A stretch of DNA of 64,000 bases from Canna indica (taxonomy: Eukaryota; Streptophyta; Magnoliopsida; Zingiberales; Cannaceae): contig CP136895.1 of assembly GCA_034359265.1 (NCBI GenBank), positions 43,604,001-43,668,000 on the forward strand, given 5' to 3'. The notes beneath the pieces are model-generated. The model worked only from the letters and a program-made list of their open reading frames with translations. It had not been told where the DNA came from and did no database searches. Every line of letters starts with the position of its first letter. Position 1 is the stretch's first letter. Positions 22,855 through 41,415 of the stretch are shown piece after piece. A program made the translations under genes and the position numbers.

Positions 22855-24293
22855 AATTAATTCTTGTGTACGAGCATTCAGGTTGCTCAAATCCTCCATA
22901 TTCTTTAAAGGGGGAGGACTGTTCATCCTCCCAAGTGTTGCTCCTTGCGTACGAGCATTCAGGTTGCTCGGATCCTTCATACCTTCTGGAGTACGAGCAT
23001 TTAGGTTGCTCGCGGATATTTTTGGTATTTTCTTTCTTTGGTTGTTCCCTTTTGGTAGGACTGTGAATGAGGTGCTCAGATTGCTCATACTTGATTACTC
23101 GGTTGAGGATATCTTCTACTTCTTCAAATTCATCCCAATAAGGGATCTCATCCCACAAGGGAGGAGGGTTATCTTCAACCGTGTGTGAGTTTCTTCTCAT
23201 CTCCATGATTTCGCTAACAGTATTAGCGTTATCTTCCAAAGTGTTCTCCCAGTCTTCATCCCAGGAGGTTACTGCCATAAGGGCTGAATTACTTCCAATG
23301 TTCTCATGGGTCATCAGGCTGTCAATTCTTTCGATAGCTGAATTTAGCTGATGGATAATTGCTGGGGGAGCCTGTTCAGCTTCTGTCAGTGCTCCTTCTA
23401 AGTCTCTCAAGTGTTTATAAACATTCTCAGGCTCATACACTTGGACTAAATTGGCCGTTAACCTTGATAGTGAGTCGGCTAGAGTGTTTAACTTCCCATC
23501 TACATGCTCAAAGTTGACTTGAATACCGATTCCGGTGATGAAATCCACGAAGTTAATCCACCTCACCCTGGATGGTTTATTCTGCGCTGATTTGTTATGG
23601 AAACTTATAATGGCCTGGCAATCTGTTCGGAGAGTGATTTCCCTTTGATTAAGATAGTGAATCTTCAGCGCCCTCATTGTTTCCATGCATGCATGAATTT
23701 CTGCATCTATTGTGGATTTAAGAATTGGGAATTTTCCACTTGCATATGCACATACCTTCTCGGTGCTTCTGGGGTCATTCTTTTTGCGTTTCCACTTGCA
23801 CACGCCACCCCATCCTTCCATGCATCCATCGGTCTCCAGAACTATGTAGGAGCCTTGTGGGGGTAACTCCAAATCGGGAAGCTCTTGGACTAGCTTCTTT
23901 ATCTTTTCAATGAGTTCTTGGTCAGACTGCTTGATGCGCTTGTCACCATGTGGGCTTATCTTGGAATACAATGGTCCTAAGAGAGTTCCCAGGTTGGGTA
24001 TATAGGACCTGGCATAGTTTAGTATGCCTAACCATGATCGTAGCCCGGTCTTGCTTCTCAGCTTCTGTTCGTCAAAGTTTATTATCTTCTTGATAATATG
24101 TGGCTGGAGCCTGATTTTACTGTCACCAATTATGGCTCCAAGGAATTCGATCTCTTTTATTGCGATTTTCATTTTTGTGGGGGATAAGACTAATCCCCAC
24201 TTTTCGCATATCTGCAGCATCTTCTCCAGATGCCTGGCATGTTGTTCTTCAGTTTCTGAGAAAACTAAAATGTCATCTATGTAACTGGGATGT
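22855..24293 (-). pseudogene. Inverted viral segment: RT tail, RNase H, polyprotein C-terminus
   Basis: On - from 24293 the frame begins at the RT catalytic YIDDILVF, continues through the RT connection and RNase H (ETDGCMEGWGG, DAEIHACMETM, LRTDCQAI, HVDGKLNTLADSLSR), and enters a C-terminal region with a repeated EQPxCSY motif and NTWEDEQSSPFKE. It is open for its whole length, but lacks the RT front half and begins and ends at rearrangement joints, so it is not a gene of its own. A direct second copy of the C-terminal part is at 27807-28384. Confidence 0.85.
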
Positions 24294-26148
24294 TGTCTCA
24301 GTCGAGCAAGACGAACCTGACAGTGAAGCAATTTGTTCTTTCTCTGAAGGAGAAGTAGGTATGGCACAAACTCTTGTTGCAGAATTAAGAGGTATGCCAT
24401 ATGAAACGGCATTCGTAATCATTACAGAAGAAAAATCTGAAGAAGAGAAGCCTAATTCATGGAGAACTAAGGTGACACTGCCGGAAAGTATGAACAAATG
24501 CGAGCATACATGGGAAGATAACAGACAGGACATAACCAAAGGACGAGAAAGATGCACATACTGCAAAGAGCTCACCAACCCTAGCATGCGATCACATTGC
24601 AGAAAATGTCTAATCACTGTATGCCCGATGTGCTCTAGGTTCAATCTCGGTAGAAGAATCCTAATCAAGAAGACAAGATTCCCACCCTATGATGATAAGG
24701 ACAGCCTTATTAAGGAGCTTCTTGATTATACCATATATCTTTTAGCGGAAAACCAGAGGCTAAAAGATGAGATTGACGAATTAAGGTTAAGCCAAGACAT
24801 GGCCGATTTAGAAGATGAGTTTAGCAATTTGAAGCTTAATCAAGATAGAGATAGTAAGAAGGGAAAAGCCCCAGCAAGAGAAGAAGCAATTCCCAGAGCA
24901 GAAAGAAAGCAGACTGGAATAATCTTCAAGGAAACCATAAACATATTGTTTGATGAAACATGCGAGGAAATTGACAAAATTGAAGCACACTCCTTATTTC
25001 CAGATCTGAGAAAAGGGAGAAGAGTTTTGAATAGATTATACAATATGATAATCTTCATGGAGATACCCGGACTCAAAAGCTTTAAAATCTAGGCCATCTT
25101 GGATACAGGGGCAACGGTTTGTTGTATAGATCAAGACTCTGTACCTGCAGAGGCACTTGAACCTAGTGCCTACCCTATTCTTATGAATGGAGTGAATTCT
25201 CAGCAAACAGCGAGGCTGAGACTGAAAAATGGTCAAATGTCCATTGAGGACAATAGGTTCAAGATACCATTCACCTATGCATTTCCAATGGGAAAGAAAG
25301 ACGGTATTCAAATGTTGATTGGCTGCAATTTCATAAGGGCTATGCAAGGAGGAGTTCGCATAGAGGAACAAACACTTACTTTCTACAAGAAAGTTACTAC
25401 GATCAACACCAGAGTTGATACAGAGATCACGGCAACAGCAGCTATTGAAGAGCTAAGTTTATCTGAGGAAGAATACCTGGAAGTAAAAAGTGCAGTCACA
25501 TATGACCATTTTCAAGAATCAGAACAGTTCAGGAAAAGGTTCAACCCATTACTAAGAAGGTTGAGAGAACAGGGGTTCATTGGAGAAAACCCAGCTCAAC
25601 ATTGGGCAAGAAATCAAGTAACCTGTAAGCTTGACATCATCAATCCTGACCTCACGATTCAGGATAAACCATTAAAACATGTTACCCCAATGATGAAAGA
25701 TCAGTTCGATAAGCACGTCAAGGCTCTCCTGAATTTAGGAGCCATAAGACCAAGTACTAGCCGCCACAGAACCATGGCTATAATGGTCAACTCGGGTACT
25801 AGTATAGACCCGATATCTAAGAAGGAGATCAAGGGCAAGGAAAGGATGATGTTTAACTATAAGACGCTTAATGACAATACCCACAAAGACCAATACAGTC
25901 TGCCGGGTATAAACACAATCCTGAAGAGAATCAGCAATAGCAAAATATTTTCCAAATTCGACCTAAAAAGCGGCTTCCACCAAGTCGCCATGGATCCAGA
26001 CTCAATACCATGGACAACATTCATAGTGCCAGGAGGACTATATGAATGGCTAGTAATGTCATTCGGATTAAAGAATGCACCTGCAGTATTCCAAAGGAAA
26101 ATGGATCAATGCTTCCAGGGGACGGAAGAATTTATTGCCGTTTACAAG
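24287..26148 (+). pseudogene. Viral coat C-region, coiled coil, protease and RT front half, copy 1
   Basis: Order on +: NWDVVSVEQDE (end of coat region), a CX2CX11CX2CX4CX2C motif (about 24552-24633), a coiled coil (LAENQRLKDEIDELRL), then the aspartic protease (LDTGATVCCID, from 25099), and RT up to SFGLKNAPAVFQRKMD and FIAVY. A TAG at 25090-25092 lies just before the protease; the inverted copy has CAG there. The RT stops at the joint at 26148, right before the catalytic YIDD, which is found instead on - at 24293. Confidence 0.8.
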
Positions 26149-26149
26149 G

Positions 26150-26927
26150 TGACTGCACTTTTTACTTCCAGGTATTCTTCCTCAGATAAACTTAGCTCTT
26201 CAATAGCTGCTGTTGCCGTGATCTCTGTATCAACTCTGGTGTTGATCGTAGTAACTTTCTTGTAGAAAGTAAGTGTTTGTTCCTCTATGCGAACTCCTCC
26301 TTGCATAGCCCTTATGAAATTGCAGCCAATCAACATTTGAATACCGTCTTTCTTTCCCATTGGAAATGCATAGGTGAATGGTATCTTGAACCTATTGTCC
26401 TCAATGGACATTTGACCATTTTTCAGTCTCAGCCTCGCTGTTTGCTGAGAATTCACTCCATTTATAAGAATAGGGTACAATTGCCTCTGCAGGTACAGAG
26501 TCTTGATCTATACAACAAACCGTTGCCCCTGTATCCAAGATGGTCTGGATTTTAATGCTTTTGAGTCCGGGTATCTCCATGAAGATTATCATGTTGTATA
26601 ATCTATTCAAAACTCTTCTCCCTTATCTCGGATCTGGAAATAAGGAGTGTGCTTCAATTTTGTCAATTTCCTCGCATGTTTCATCAGACAATATGTTTAT
26701 GGTTTCCTTGAAGATTATTCCAGTCTGCTTTCTTTCTGCTCTGGGAATTGCTTCTTCTCTTGCTGGGGCTTTTCCCTTCTTACTATCTCTGTCTTGATTA
26801 AGCTTCAAATTGCTAAACTCATCTTCTAAATCGGCCATGTCTTGGCTTAACCTTAATTCGTCAATCTCATCTTTTAGCCTCTGGTTTTCCGCTAAAAGAT
26901 ATATGGTATAATCAAGAAGCTCCTTAA
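26150..26927 (-). pseudogene. Viral coiled coil and protease, inverted copy 2
   Basis: On -, 26838-26623 repeats MADLEDEFSNLKLNQD and 26610-26401 repeats LDTGATVCCID, with a frame change around 26480. It is the inverted partner of 24715-25505. At 26927 it joins the coat copy with ~340 bp missing, removing the second cysteine-rich motif. Confidence 0.8.
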
Positions 26928-26929
26928 TA

Positions 26930-27775
26930 GAGTTTGTGCCATACCTACTTCTCCTTCAGAGAAAGAACAAATTGCTTCACTGTCAGGTTCGTCTTGCTCG
27001 ACTGAGACAACATCCCAGTTATCTGATAGTTCCAGATTTTCAACTATAGCTACTCTTGCAATATTACCTTGCTTCTTTCGGCAGTCTCGAGCAAAGTGAC
27101 CTTCTTCACCACATATGAAGCACTTACACCTTCTTACTTTGTCAGAATGTTTTCTCTTAAATATTCTGACATGTGTATCATGTGGTTTACCTTTATACGT
27201 TTTTGCCTTTCTGAGACCGTATTTCTTTTCTTTCTTATAATACCCTGGTATGGGTATCTTTTTGCAAATGGTCAAATCTTTCAAGCTTCGTTGGAAGGCC
27301 GCCCTTTTGCACTGCTCTTCCAAATACTGATAAGTAAAATGGATTCTGGGGAAAACTCCTAGAGTATTTCCCAGATGTCTTTCTGCAAATGCAGACTCCA
27401 ATTCTTTCCCTATAATAGGGGGCATTTTTCTGAAGAATTTTTTAGATAATTCTGGCGATACGTACATCCTGCCAGATTTTGCCGCTAAGACTTTGTAATC
27501 ATTGATATATTCGAACAGGTCTTTCACATTATGACATGAGAGTCTTTCCAAATCCTCATATGCCTTATTCTGTTCTTCTGTAGATCCAGTCGTCGGATCT
27601 TCAAGCAAAAACATTCTTCTGATTTGAGATAGAACATTCTGGGGGTCGTCGGCTATATTTGTTAGTTCATCATATTCAGTGGGGAAGGCCATTCTCCAAT
27701 GAATCCAAGTTTTCTTCTCTGTTTCCCCAAGAAGATTTTCTATATAGCACATTTTTGACTTATTGTCCGTCTAGT
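26930..27775 (-). pseudogene. Viral coat-protein region, inverted copy 2
   Basis: On - from about 27752 the coat domain is open through CKCFICGEEGHFARDC, then NLELSDNWDVVSVEQD, showing the unbroken junction that is split in copy 1. It ends at the deletion joint near 26928. It faces copy 1 (22202-22853) head to head. Confidence 0.8.
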
Positions 27776-27777
27776 TC

Positions 27778-28384
27778 TTCTCATTGATCAAATTCTCATA
27801 ATCCAGCTAGGATTCATCTTGTGTCTGCTCTTCCTTGGTTTCTTCTTTAAAGGGGGAGGACTGTTCATCCTCCCAAGTGTTAATTCTTGTGTACGAGCAT
27901 TTCGGTTGCTCAAATCCTCCATATTCTTTAAAGGGGGAGGACTGTTCATCCTCCCAAGTGTTGCTCCTTGCGTACGAGCATTCAGGTTGCTCGGATCCTT
28001 CATACCTTCTGGAGTACGAGCATTTAGGTTGCTCGCGGATATTTTTGGTGTTTTCTTTCTTTGGTTGTTCCCTTTTGGTAGGGCTGTGAATGAGGTGCTC
28101 AGATTGCTCATACTTGATTACTCGGTTGAGGATATCTTCTACTTCTTCAAATTCATCCCAATAAGGGATCTCATCCCACAAGGGAGGAGGGTTATCTTCA
28201 ACCGTGTGTGAGTTTCTTCTCATCTCCATCATTTTTCGCTAACAGTATTAGCGTTATCTTCCAAAGTGTTCTCCCAGTCTTCATCCCAGGAGGTTACTGC
28301 CATAAGGGCTGAATTACTTCCAATGTTCTCATGGGTCATCAGGCTGTCAATTCTTTCGATAGCTGAATTTAGCTGATGGATAAG
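27778..28384 (-). pseudogene. Viral polyprotein C-terminus, copy 2
   Basis: Same orientation as 22855-23345. Three EQPxCSY repeats, two NTWEDEQSSPFKE units and the terminal EETKEEQTQDES. A TAG follows DES where copy 1 has CAG. One frameshift near 28230 separates DNANTVSE from MEMRRNSH. It is preceded on - directly by a movement-protein fragment (joint near 28384). Confidence 0.75.
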
Positions 28385-28811
28385 GTTTACTCTCTCCTCC
28401 CTGCCAGCCTTGGTAGCCGTGAGTTTGTAAGACCAACTGTATATGGTCTCTGAAGTCATGGATGCTTAGTGTCATATCTGGTGCAGTGTATGCTAACTGT
28501 GTGCCCGTAGTGAGATATATTTCCATCGAGCTTATGACTGCTCGTTTGTCCATCCACCTGGTGTCCCTGAGTAGGACCAGGGCATTCACACCTGCACTTC
28601 GCCTGTGCAGCGTGTGTAATCTTACCATAATCATGCCAATATGAACGTGTTGTAGGCCTTCTTGGACTAAAAGATTGTAACTTTGGTCAGTGATGAAGGG
28701 CAGTTCTATTTGTGCCCCTTCAGTGACTAGAACAGTACACGTCTCCCAAATGGACATACGGCTCAAGCTATCAGACAGAAAAACTGGGTCAGCAAGAACC
28801 TTTGAGTACAC
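28385..28811 (-). pseudogene. Viral movement-protein N-terminal fragment, copy 2
   Basis: Matches 20745-21085 (anchors ALVLLRDTRW and SIHDFRDHIQ). Upstream it joins leader sequence, with the region before EGAQIELPF missing. Downstream it jumps to the polyprotein C-terminus. Confidence 0.75.
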
Positions 28812-28990
28812 GTCTCCCGAACGTCAGATCTTGAGTTCTAAGTTCACGTCTCCCAAGTGGGTAAGATCTCAGATCTTAAGGATCAGAGTACAGGACTAAG
28901 AAAACTTAACTACAAGAAGAGAATATAACTCAGACTGAAGAGATCACCTGTATACTCGACCCTTTAAAAACAATCCAAGCTCTGATACCA
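28811..28990 (-). promoter_or_regulatory. Viral leader with tRNA-Met primer-binding site, unit 1
   Basis: 28979-28990 is TGGTATCAGAGC on -, the badnaviral minus-strand primer site that marks map position 1. Downstream on - lies a leader containing three GGGAGACGTG-type repeats (near 28745, 28812, 28845). Confidence 0.75.
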
Positions 28991-29170
28991 GGATAGGATC
29001 GGGAAGAATTCAAATCAAACGCTGGCCGCAAAGGGCACCGATTTGAAATGAAGACGAGAGCAGAGAAGCGGAAATAGAATTGACTGAATGAGGAAATTAT
29101 ATTGAAGCGGAGGAGGGATTACAATACTGGAAGAGTAGAACTACTCGGGTCTCGAGGATGTTCTGCACCT

Positions 29171-29731
29171 TCACAGACTGACTCTATTTATAGACTCAAA
29201 GGAAGCTTCCCGAAGAAGCTCAATCAATGATTTGACATTCAGAGGGTCGGTCTGAGTACCTTTATCCGAGCGATTCATGGCCGATTCAGGCGGGTTAACT
29301 TCTGACTTTTGCGGAATCTTCGGACTGTCGTCAGAAATTAAGAGATCTACAATTACTCCCCCACCATCCCTTCGAAAAGAAATTTCTGGAATTTCTTCAT
29401 TCGACTTTTCCCAATCATCTCGGAGATGAGAAGATGATGATTGCGGAATGGATATCGCCATGAGTTTTAGTCGGACCATCAAGGAAGAAGTTCCTGGAAC
29501 TTCATCTTTCAGCTCGAAAGAAACATCCCTCTCAAGGGGAGTTTTAGGTTCCGACCGCGCCAAATGATCTTCTAGATGCCGAACGGTCCGCGCACCGTCT
29601 TCAGCTCCGGCATCGATCCTGTCGCCCGTACAGATCTTGAGGACGTCGATCTGTAGAGTTCTCTCTTCATGAGACGTAGATGGTATGATGGCCATCGCCT
29701 CCGCGTCGCACGCGCCTCTGCAATCTTCCAT
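29171..29731 (-). CDS. 186-codon ORF of unknown function in the viral leader-promoter unit
   Basis: The ATG at 29729-29731 begins MEDCRGACDAEAM. The frame continues through GDRIDAGAEDG and ends ESINRVSL with a stop at 29171-29173. An in-frame extension upstream without ATG reaches 29848. It lies after a leader unit and its last codons overlap the TATA box at 29184-29193. The product is hydrophilic, with no recognised domain or membrane segment. A near-identical but truncated copy is on + at 31233-31590. It could be a badnaviral ORF1-like or accessory protein, or a fusion created by deletion. Conservation in two copies argues for a viral origin, not for current function. Confidence 0.4.
   Translation of the reverse strand: MEDCRGACDAEAMAIIPSTSHEERTLQIDVLKICTGDRIDAGAEDGARTVRHLEDHLARSEPKTPLERDVSFELKDEVPGTSSLMVRLKLMAISIPQSSSSHLRDDWEKSNEEIPEISFRRDGGGVIVDLLISDDSPKIPQKSEVNPPESAMNRSDKGTQTDPLNVKSLIELLREASFESINRVSL
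29184..29193 (-). promoter_or_regulatory. Viral-type TATA box, unit 1
   Basis: CTATAAATAG on -, about 195 bp upstream of the primer-binding site at 28979-28990. This is the arrangement of a pararetroviral pregenomic promoter. The same box is at 30486-30495 in unit 2. Confidence 0.65.
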
Positions 29732-29849
29732 AAAAAGATGTAAAGGGGAATAATAGGTTGAACGAAGTCTCAGAGATATTCTAATCAAGCAGTTTCTAGT
29801 TCTCTCAGAACGTACCTCGAAAGAAACCGTCAGATCAGTCGATCTCACA

Positions 29850-30526
29850 AATGGGTGCCTTCTTAGTAACCATCAGATCTTCGGATCGGGTGCCTTCTCA
29901 GAAATCACGAGCTGGATCCACAGCCTGATCTTTCAAGCGTTGAACCATCCAGATGGGTGCCTTCTTGAGATTACGAAAGTAACGGGATTTTCCTCCTCCT
30001 CAGGAGTATGATCCCTCGTGTTATCGCAAATTCCAAGTACACGTCTCCCAAATGGACATACGGCTCAAGCTATCAAACCGAAAAACTGGGTCAGCAAGAA
30101 CCTCTGAGTACACGTCTCCCGAACGTCAGATCTTGAGTTCTAAGTTCACGTCTCCCAAGTGGGTAAGATCTCAGATCTTAAGGATCAGAGTACAGGACTA
30201 AGAAAACTTAACTACAAGAAGAGAATATAACTCAGACTGAAGAGATCACCTGTATACTCGACCCTTTAAAAACAATCCAAGCTCTGATACCAGGATAGGA
30301 TCGGGAAGAATTCAAATCAAACGCTGGCCGCGAAGGGCACCGATTTGAAATGAAGATGAGAGCAGAGAAGCGGAAATAGAATTGACTGAATGAGGAAATT
30401 ATATTGAAGCGGAGGAGGGATTACAATACTGGAAGAGTAGAACTACTCGGGTCTCGAGGATGTTCTGCACCTTCACAGACTGACTCTATTTATAGACTCA
30501 AAGGAAGCTTCCTGAAGAAGCTCAAT
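29850..30526 (-). promoter_or_regulatory. Second viral leader-promoter unit, tandem to unit 1
   Basis: Contains a primer-binding site at 30281-30292, the TATA box at 30486-30495 and leader with GGGAGACGTG-type repeats, nearly identical to unit 1 (offset 1302 bp). The unit ends abruptly at about 30526. Leader sequence unique to this copy (29850-30030) contains GGTGCCTTCTTAG-type repeats three times. Confidence 0.7.
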
Positions 30527-30680
30527 AATTGAGTGCGGGTGCTCATTGGGCCCCATCGTCCACTGAATTATTGGCATTCCACAAGTGGGAATCGTCCTTT
30601 TTGACACAGACGGGACACCACCCGTCTTTTACAATACACGTCGGGTAGTAGTACAATTATTACAATACACGCCTGATCTC
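30527..30680. other. Spacer between opposed viral units, unrecognised
   Basis: About 150 bp matching neither flank. TTACAATACACG occurs twice (near 30630 and 30660). It may be host or filler DNA at the inversion point. Confidence 0.4.
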
Positions 30681-31590
30681 TTCAGTCTGAGTTATATTCT
30701 CTTCTTGTAGTTAAGTTTTCTTAGTCTTGTACTCTGATCCTTAAGATCTGAGATCTTACCCACTTGGGATACGTGAACTTAGAACTCAAGATCTGACGTT
30801 CGGGAGACGTGTACTCAGAGGTTCTTGCTGACCCAGTTTTTCGGTCTGATAGCTTGAGCCGTATGTCCATTTGGGAGACGTGTACTTGGGATTTGCGATA
30901 ACACGAGGGATCATACTCCTGAGGAGGAGGAAAATCCCGTTACTTTCGTAATCTCAAGAAGGCACCCATCTGGATGGTTCAACGCTTGAAAGATCAGGCT
31001 GTGGCACCCATCTGGATGGTACAACGCTTGAAAGATCAGGCTGTGGATCCAGCTCGTGATTTCTGAGAAGGCACCCGATCCGAAGATCTGACGGTTACTA
31101 AGAAGGCACCCATTTGTGAGATCGACTGATCTGACGGTTTCTTTCGAGGTACGTTCTGAGAGAACTAGAATTTGCTTGATTAGAATATCTCTGAGACTTC
31201 GTTCAACCTGTTATTCCCCTTTACATCTTTTTATGGAAGATTGCAGAGGCGCGTGCGACGCGGAGGCGATGGCCATCATACCATCGACGTCTCATGAAGA
31301 GAGAACTCTACAGATCGACGTCCTCAAGATCTGTACGGGCGACAGGATCGATGCCGGAGCTGAAGACGGTGCGCGGACCGTTCGGCATCTAGAAGATCAT
31401 TTGGCGCGGTCGGAACCTAAAACTCCCCTTGAGAGGGATGTTTCTTTCGAGCTGAAAGATGAAGTTCCAGGAACTTCTTTCTTGATGGTCCGACTAAAAC
31501 TCATGGCGATATCCATTCCGCAATCATCATCTTCTCCTCTCCGAGATGATTGGAAAAAGCCGAATGAAGAAATTCCAAAAATTCCCATAT
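30681..31590 (+). pseudogene. Third viral leader and truncated 186-codon ORF, inverted
   Basis: Starts inside the leader (TGATCTCTTCAGTCTGAG), lacking the primer site, and runs into the ORF with ATG at 31233. A ~46-bp block (GGCACCCATCTGGATGGT) is duplicated in tandem near 30962-31050. After NEEIPKIP at about 31585 the match stops and the frame enters host DNA. It is inverted relative to 29390-30270. Confidence 0.75.
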
Positions 31591-31652
31591 CAGATTTGAT
31601 GGTTTGGCTCCACAAATCTGTAGCAGCCATTGACAAAACATTGCCCTCTTGT

Positions 31653-31689
<37 letters not shown>

Positions 31690-32197
31690 AATCCTCATTT
31701 TTAGTGTTCTCATTCTTAGCAACAAATTATCACGTACGTTTTTAATCTTATCCTTCAAATCGACAAATATAGTTTACTATATCTCAAATCATCCTCTCAA
31801 GTTGACTATCTTTCATTTGTTTGGTTGGTGTTTCCCTAGGAATCGCATGCATCACATTTATTTACACCAACTTAGTAGGACTTCAGCCTTCAAATCAACA
31901 TAAGAAAGAACAATATGGCGGACTTGCTACAAATAAATTGGATAGAAAAAATGAAAATTAATGTACATTTATATAGACATAACGCAAACTTCTGATAGCC
32001 TAAAGGTGGCGTTTGATATAGGGACCATTATAAGTAAAAAATCACTTGATGCAATCTACTATTCGAGTACAATATTGCATTAGTAATGACGTATCCTGTG
32101 CCAAACCTGCTGCCGCTGAATGATTCTAAATTTTCACAAGCATGTTTGTTTTTTATAGAAAACTATACGATGACATGACTTCAGAGATCGCAAAAAG
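31591..32197. other. Intergenic DNA with (TA)n microsatellite
   Basis: A ~30-bp TA run at about 31658-31688; otherwise AT-rich with no recognised gene or repeat. Confidence 0.6.
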
Positions 32198-32595
32198 TTA
32201 CAATGTGGACAAAGTATTTGTCCACTTTTCGCTAAAACAACTTGAACAACCTACAGCAAACAAATATTTTTCCATCAAATCTTTTACATTATTGATCTGC
32301 CAGTTGACACATCAACTTCGCTGACGCTTGGCCCTACACTTGTTCTTGCTAAACGAGCCATTAGGAATTTGGGAGAGACTGCAGAAAATGAGCACATCTT
32401 TTACAATGTGGACAAAGTATTTGTCCCCTTTTCGCTAAAACAACTCGAACAACCTACAGCAAACGAATATTTTTCCATCAGATCTTTTGATCTGCCAGTT
32501 GATACATCAACTTCGCTGACCCTTGACCCTTGACCCTAGACTTGTTCTTGCTAAACGAGCCATTAGGAATTTGGGAGATACTGCAGAAAATGAGC
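32198..32595. repeat. 203-bp tandem duplication
   Basis: TTACAATGTGGACAAAGTAT starts at 32198 and again at 32401. The units end with GCAGAAAATGAGCA. They are about 93-95% identical, with a short deletion and a CCCTTGA duplication in the second. No convincing reading frame is shared. Confidence 0.85.
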
Positions 32596-33574
32596 AGAAA
32601 CAGCTCGGTCCAGCAGTGTTCCCGATGGAAGGGGTTACAATTACTTTTTGGTGAGGGAGAATCTGAAACCGGAAAATGGGCATGTTTGGTTAGCCCAGTT
32701 TAGTGTTTCATTTTCACTCGAAAACACAATTAGAAGAGAGGAAGGAACCTTAAAATCCAAAGAAAAAGGGTGAGTGGCCAGTTGAAATAATCAAGAAAGC
32801 CTATGATTAAAACAGTCGGCCAAATGGGTGGACATGATCAATTTCTGTCCGCCGTTCGACCACTCGAGCTGCAATGTGTTTTCTAGACCCCAAATAAAAA
32901 TCATTTTGAAAAATCTATATTTATTGGAATTTTATGAAACTTTTTCCGAATGAACTAAGCTTCAGGAGAATTTGAAAAAATCAAGAGTCACTCAAAAAAG
33001 ATATCTCTACGATTTTCTAAAAAATCCACAAGTTCACAATGGCACTTTTGTAAATAGTTGGACTTTGCGCGGAGTCTTTAACAAGGCAAAAAGCCCATAA
33101 GAGATAGTAACTATAAGATTTGTTTTCTATTTTTCCATAAAAATATATAACTTTACAATGATATGATCAAATGTCAAACCTTAGCCACATGCCTAATACA
33201 TAGGCATATTTGAGACCATAAATAACAATTACAAATCAAGAGTGTGCAGAAAGAAATACTAATCCGCTTCTATGAGCTTCCACCAGATATATGAAAAAAA
33301 GGAGGATATTTCTCAACTGGCATTTAATGATAGTAGCCATCCAAGAAGTTGGAATTTTGGAATTAGTTGCAAACCAATGCAAAGTATTTCTTTCTTTTTA
33401 GCATATGCAACGTGTTATCTTTGATGCTTTAAGTGTCAGCATGATTCTTCAGCTGGCTGATGATGGGCACGAGTATGTATGGCATCATAAAATTTGTGCT
33501 TCCCATTCTGGTTTCACAAAATTTACTGTCCAAGCAGTCAACTTCTGTCCGGTAGAAAATAGACTTAGTCTAGT
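32596..33574. other. Intergenic DNA downstream of the UBP8-like gene
   Basis: No ORF or repeat recognised. The part next to 33574 should include the 3' UTR of the - strand gene, but no definite polyadenylation signal can be assigned. Confidence 0.5.

Positions 33575-41415
<7,841 letters not shown>

Larger units (their letters stand above)
20285..31590. other. Endogenous badnavirus-like pararetrovirus locus, rearranged
   Basis: Movement-protein, coat-protein, protease, RT and RNase H segments and leader units of a caulimovirid are present in scrambled order and both orientations. The coat region has the CXCX2CX4HX4C knuckle and a separate CX2CX11CX2CX4CX2C motif, the latter typical of badnaviruses. 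Segment map: + 20285-22853; - 22855-24293; + 24287-26148; - 26150-30526; + 30681-31590. Each coding piece is broken by junctions or stops, so no intact polyprotein is encoded. Listed below piece by piece. Confidence 0.85.

Noticed and set aside
22795..23088. Cys-rich small ORFs on + (GCSDPSYLLEYEHLGCS-like)
   Set aside because: Antisense of the EQPxCSY repeats of the inverted viral C-terminal segment.
28979..30292. GCTCTGATACCA sequences as tRNA gene pieces
   Set aside because: They are only the 12-bp primer-binding complement of initiator tRNA-Met; no cloverleaf surrounds them.
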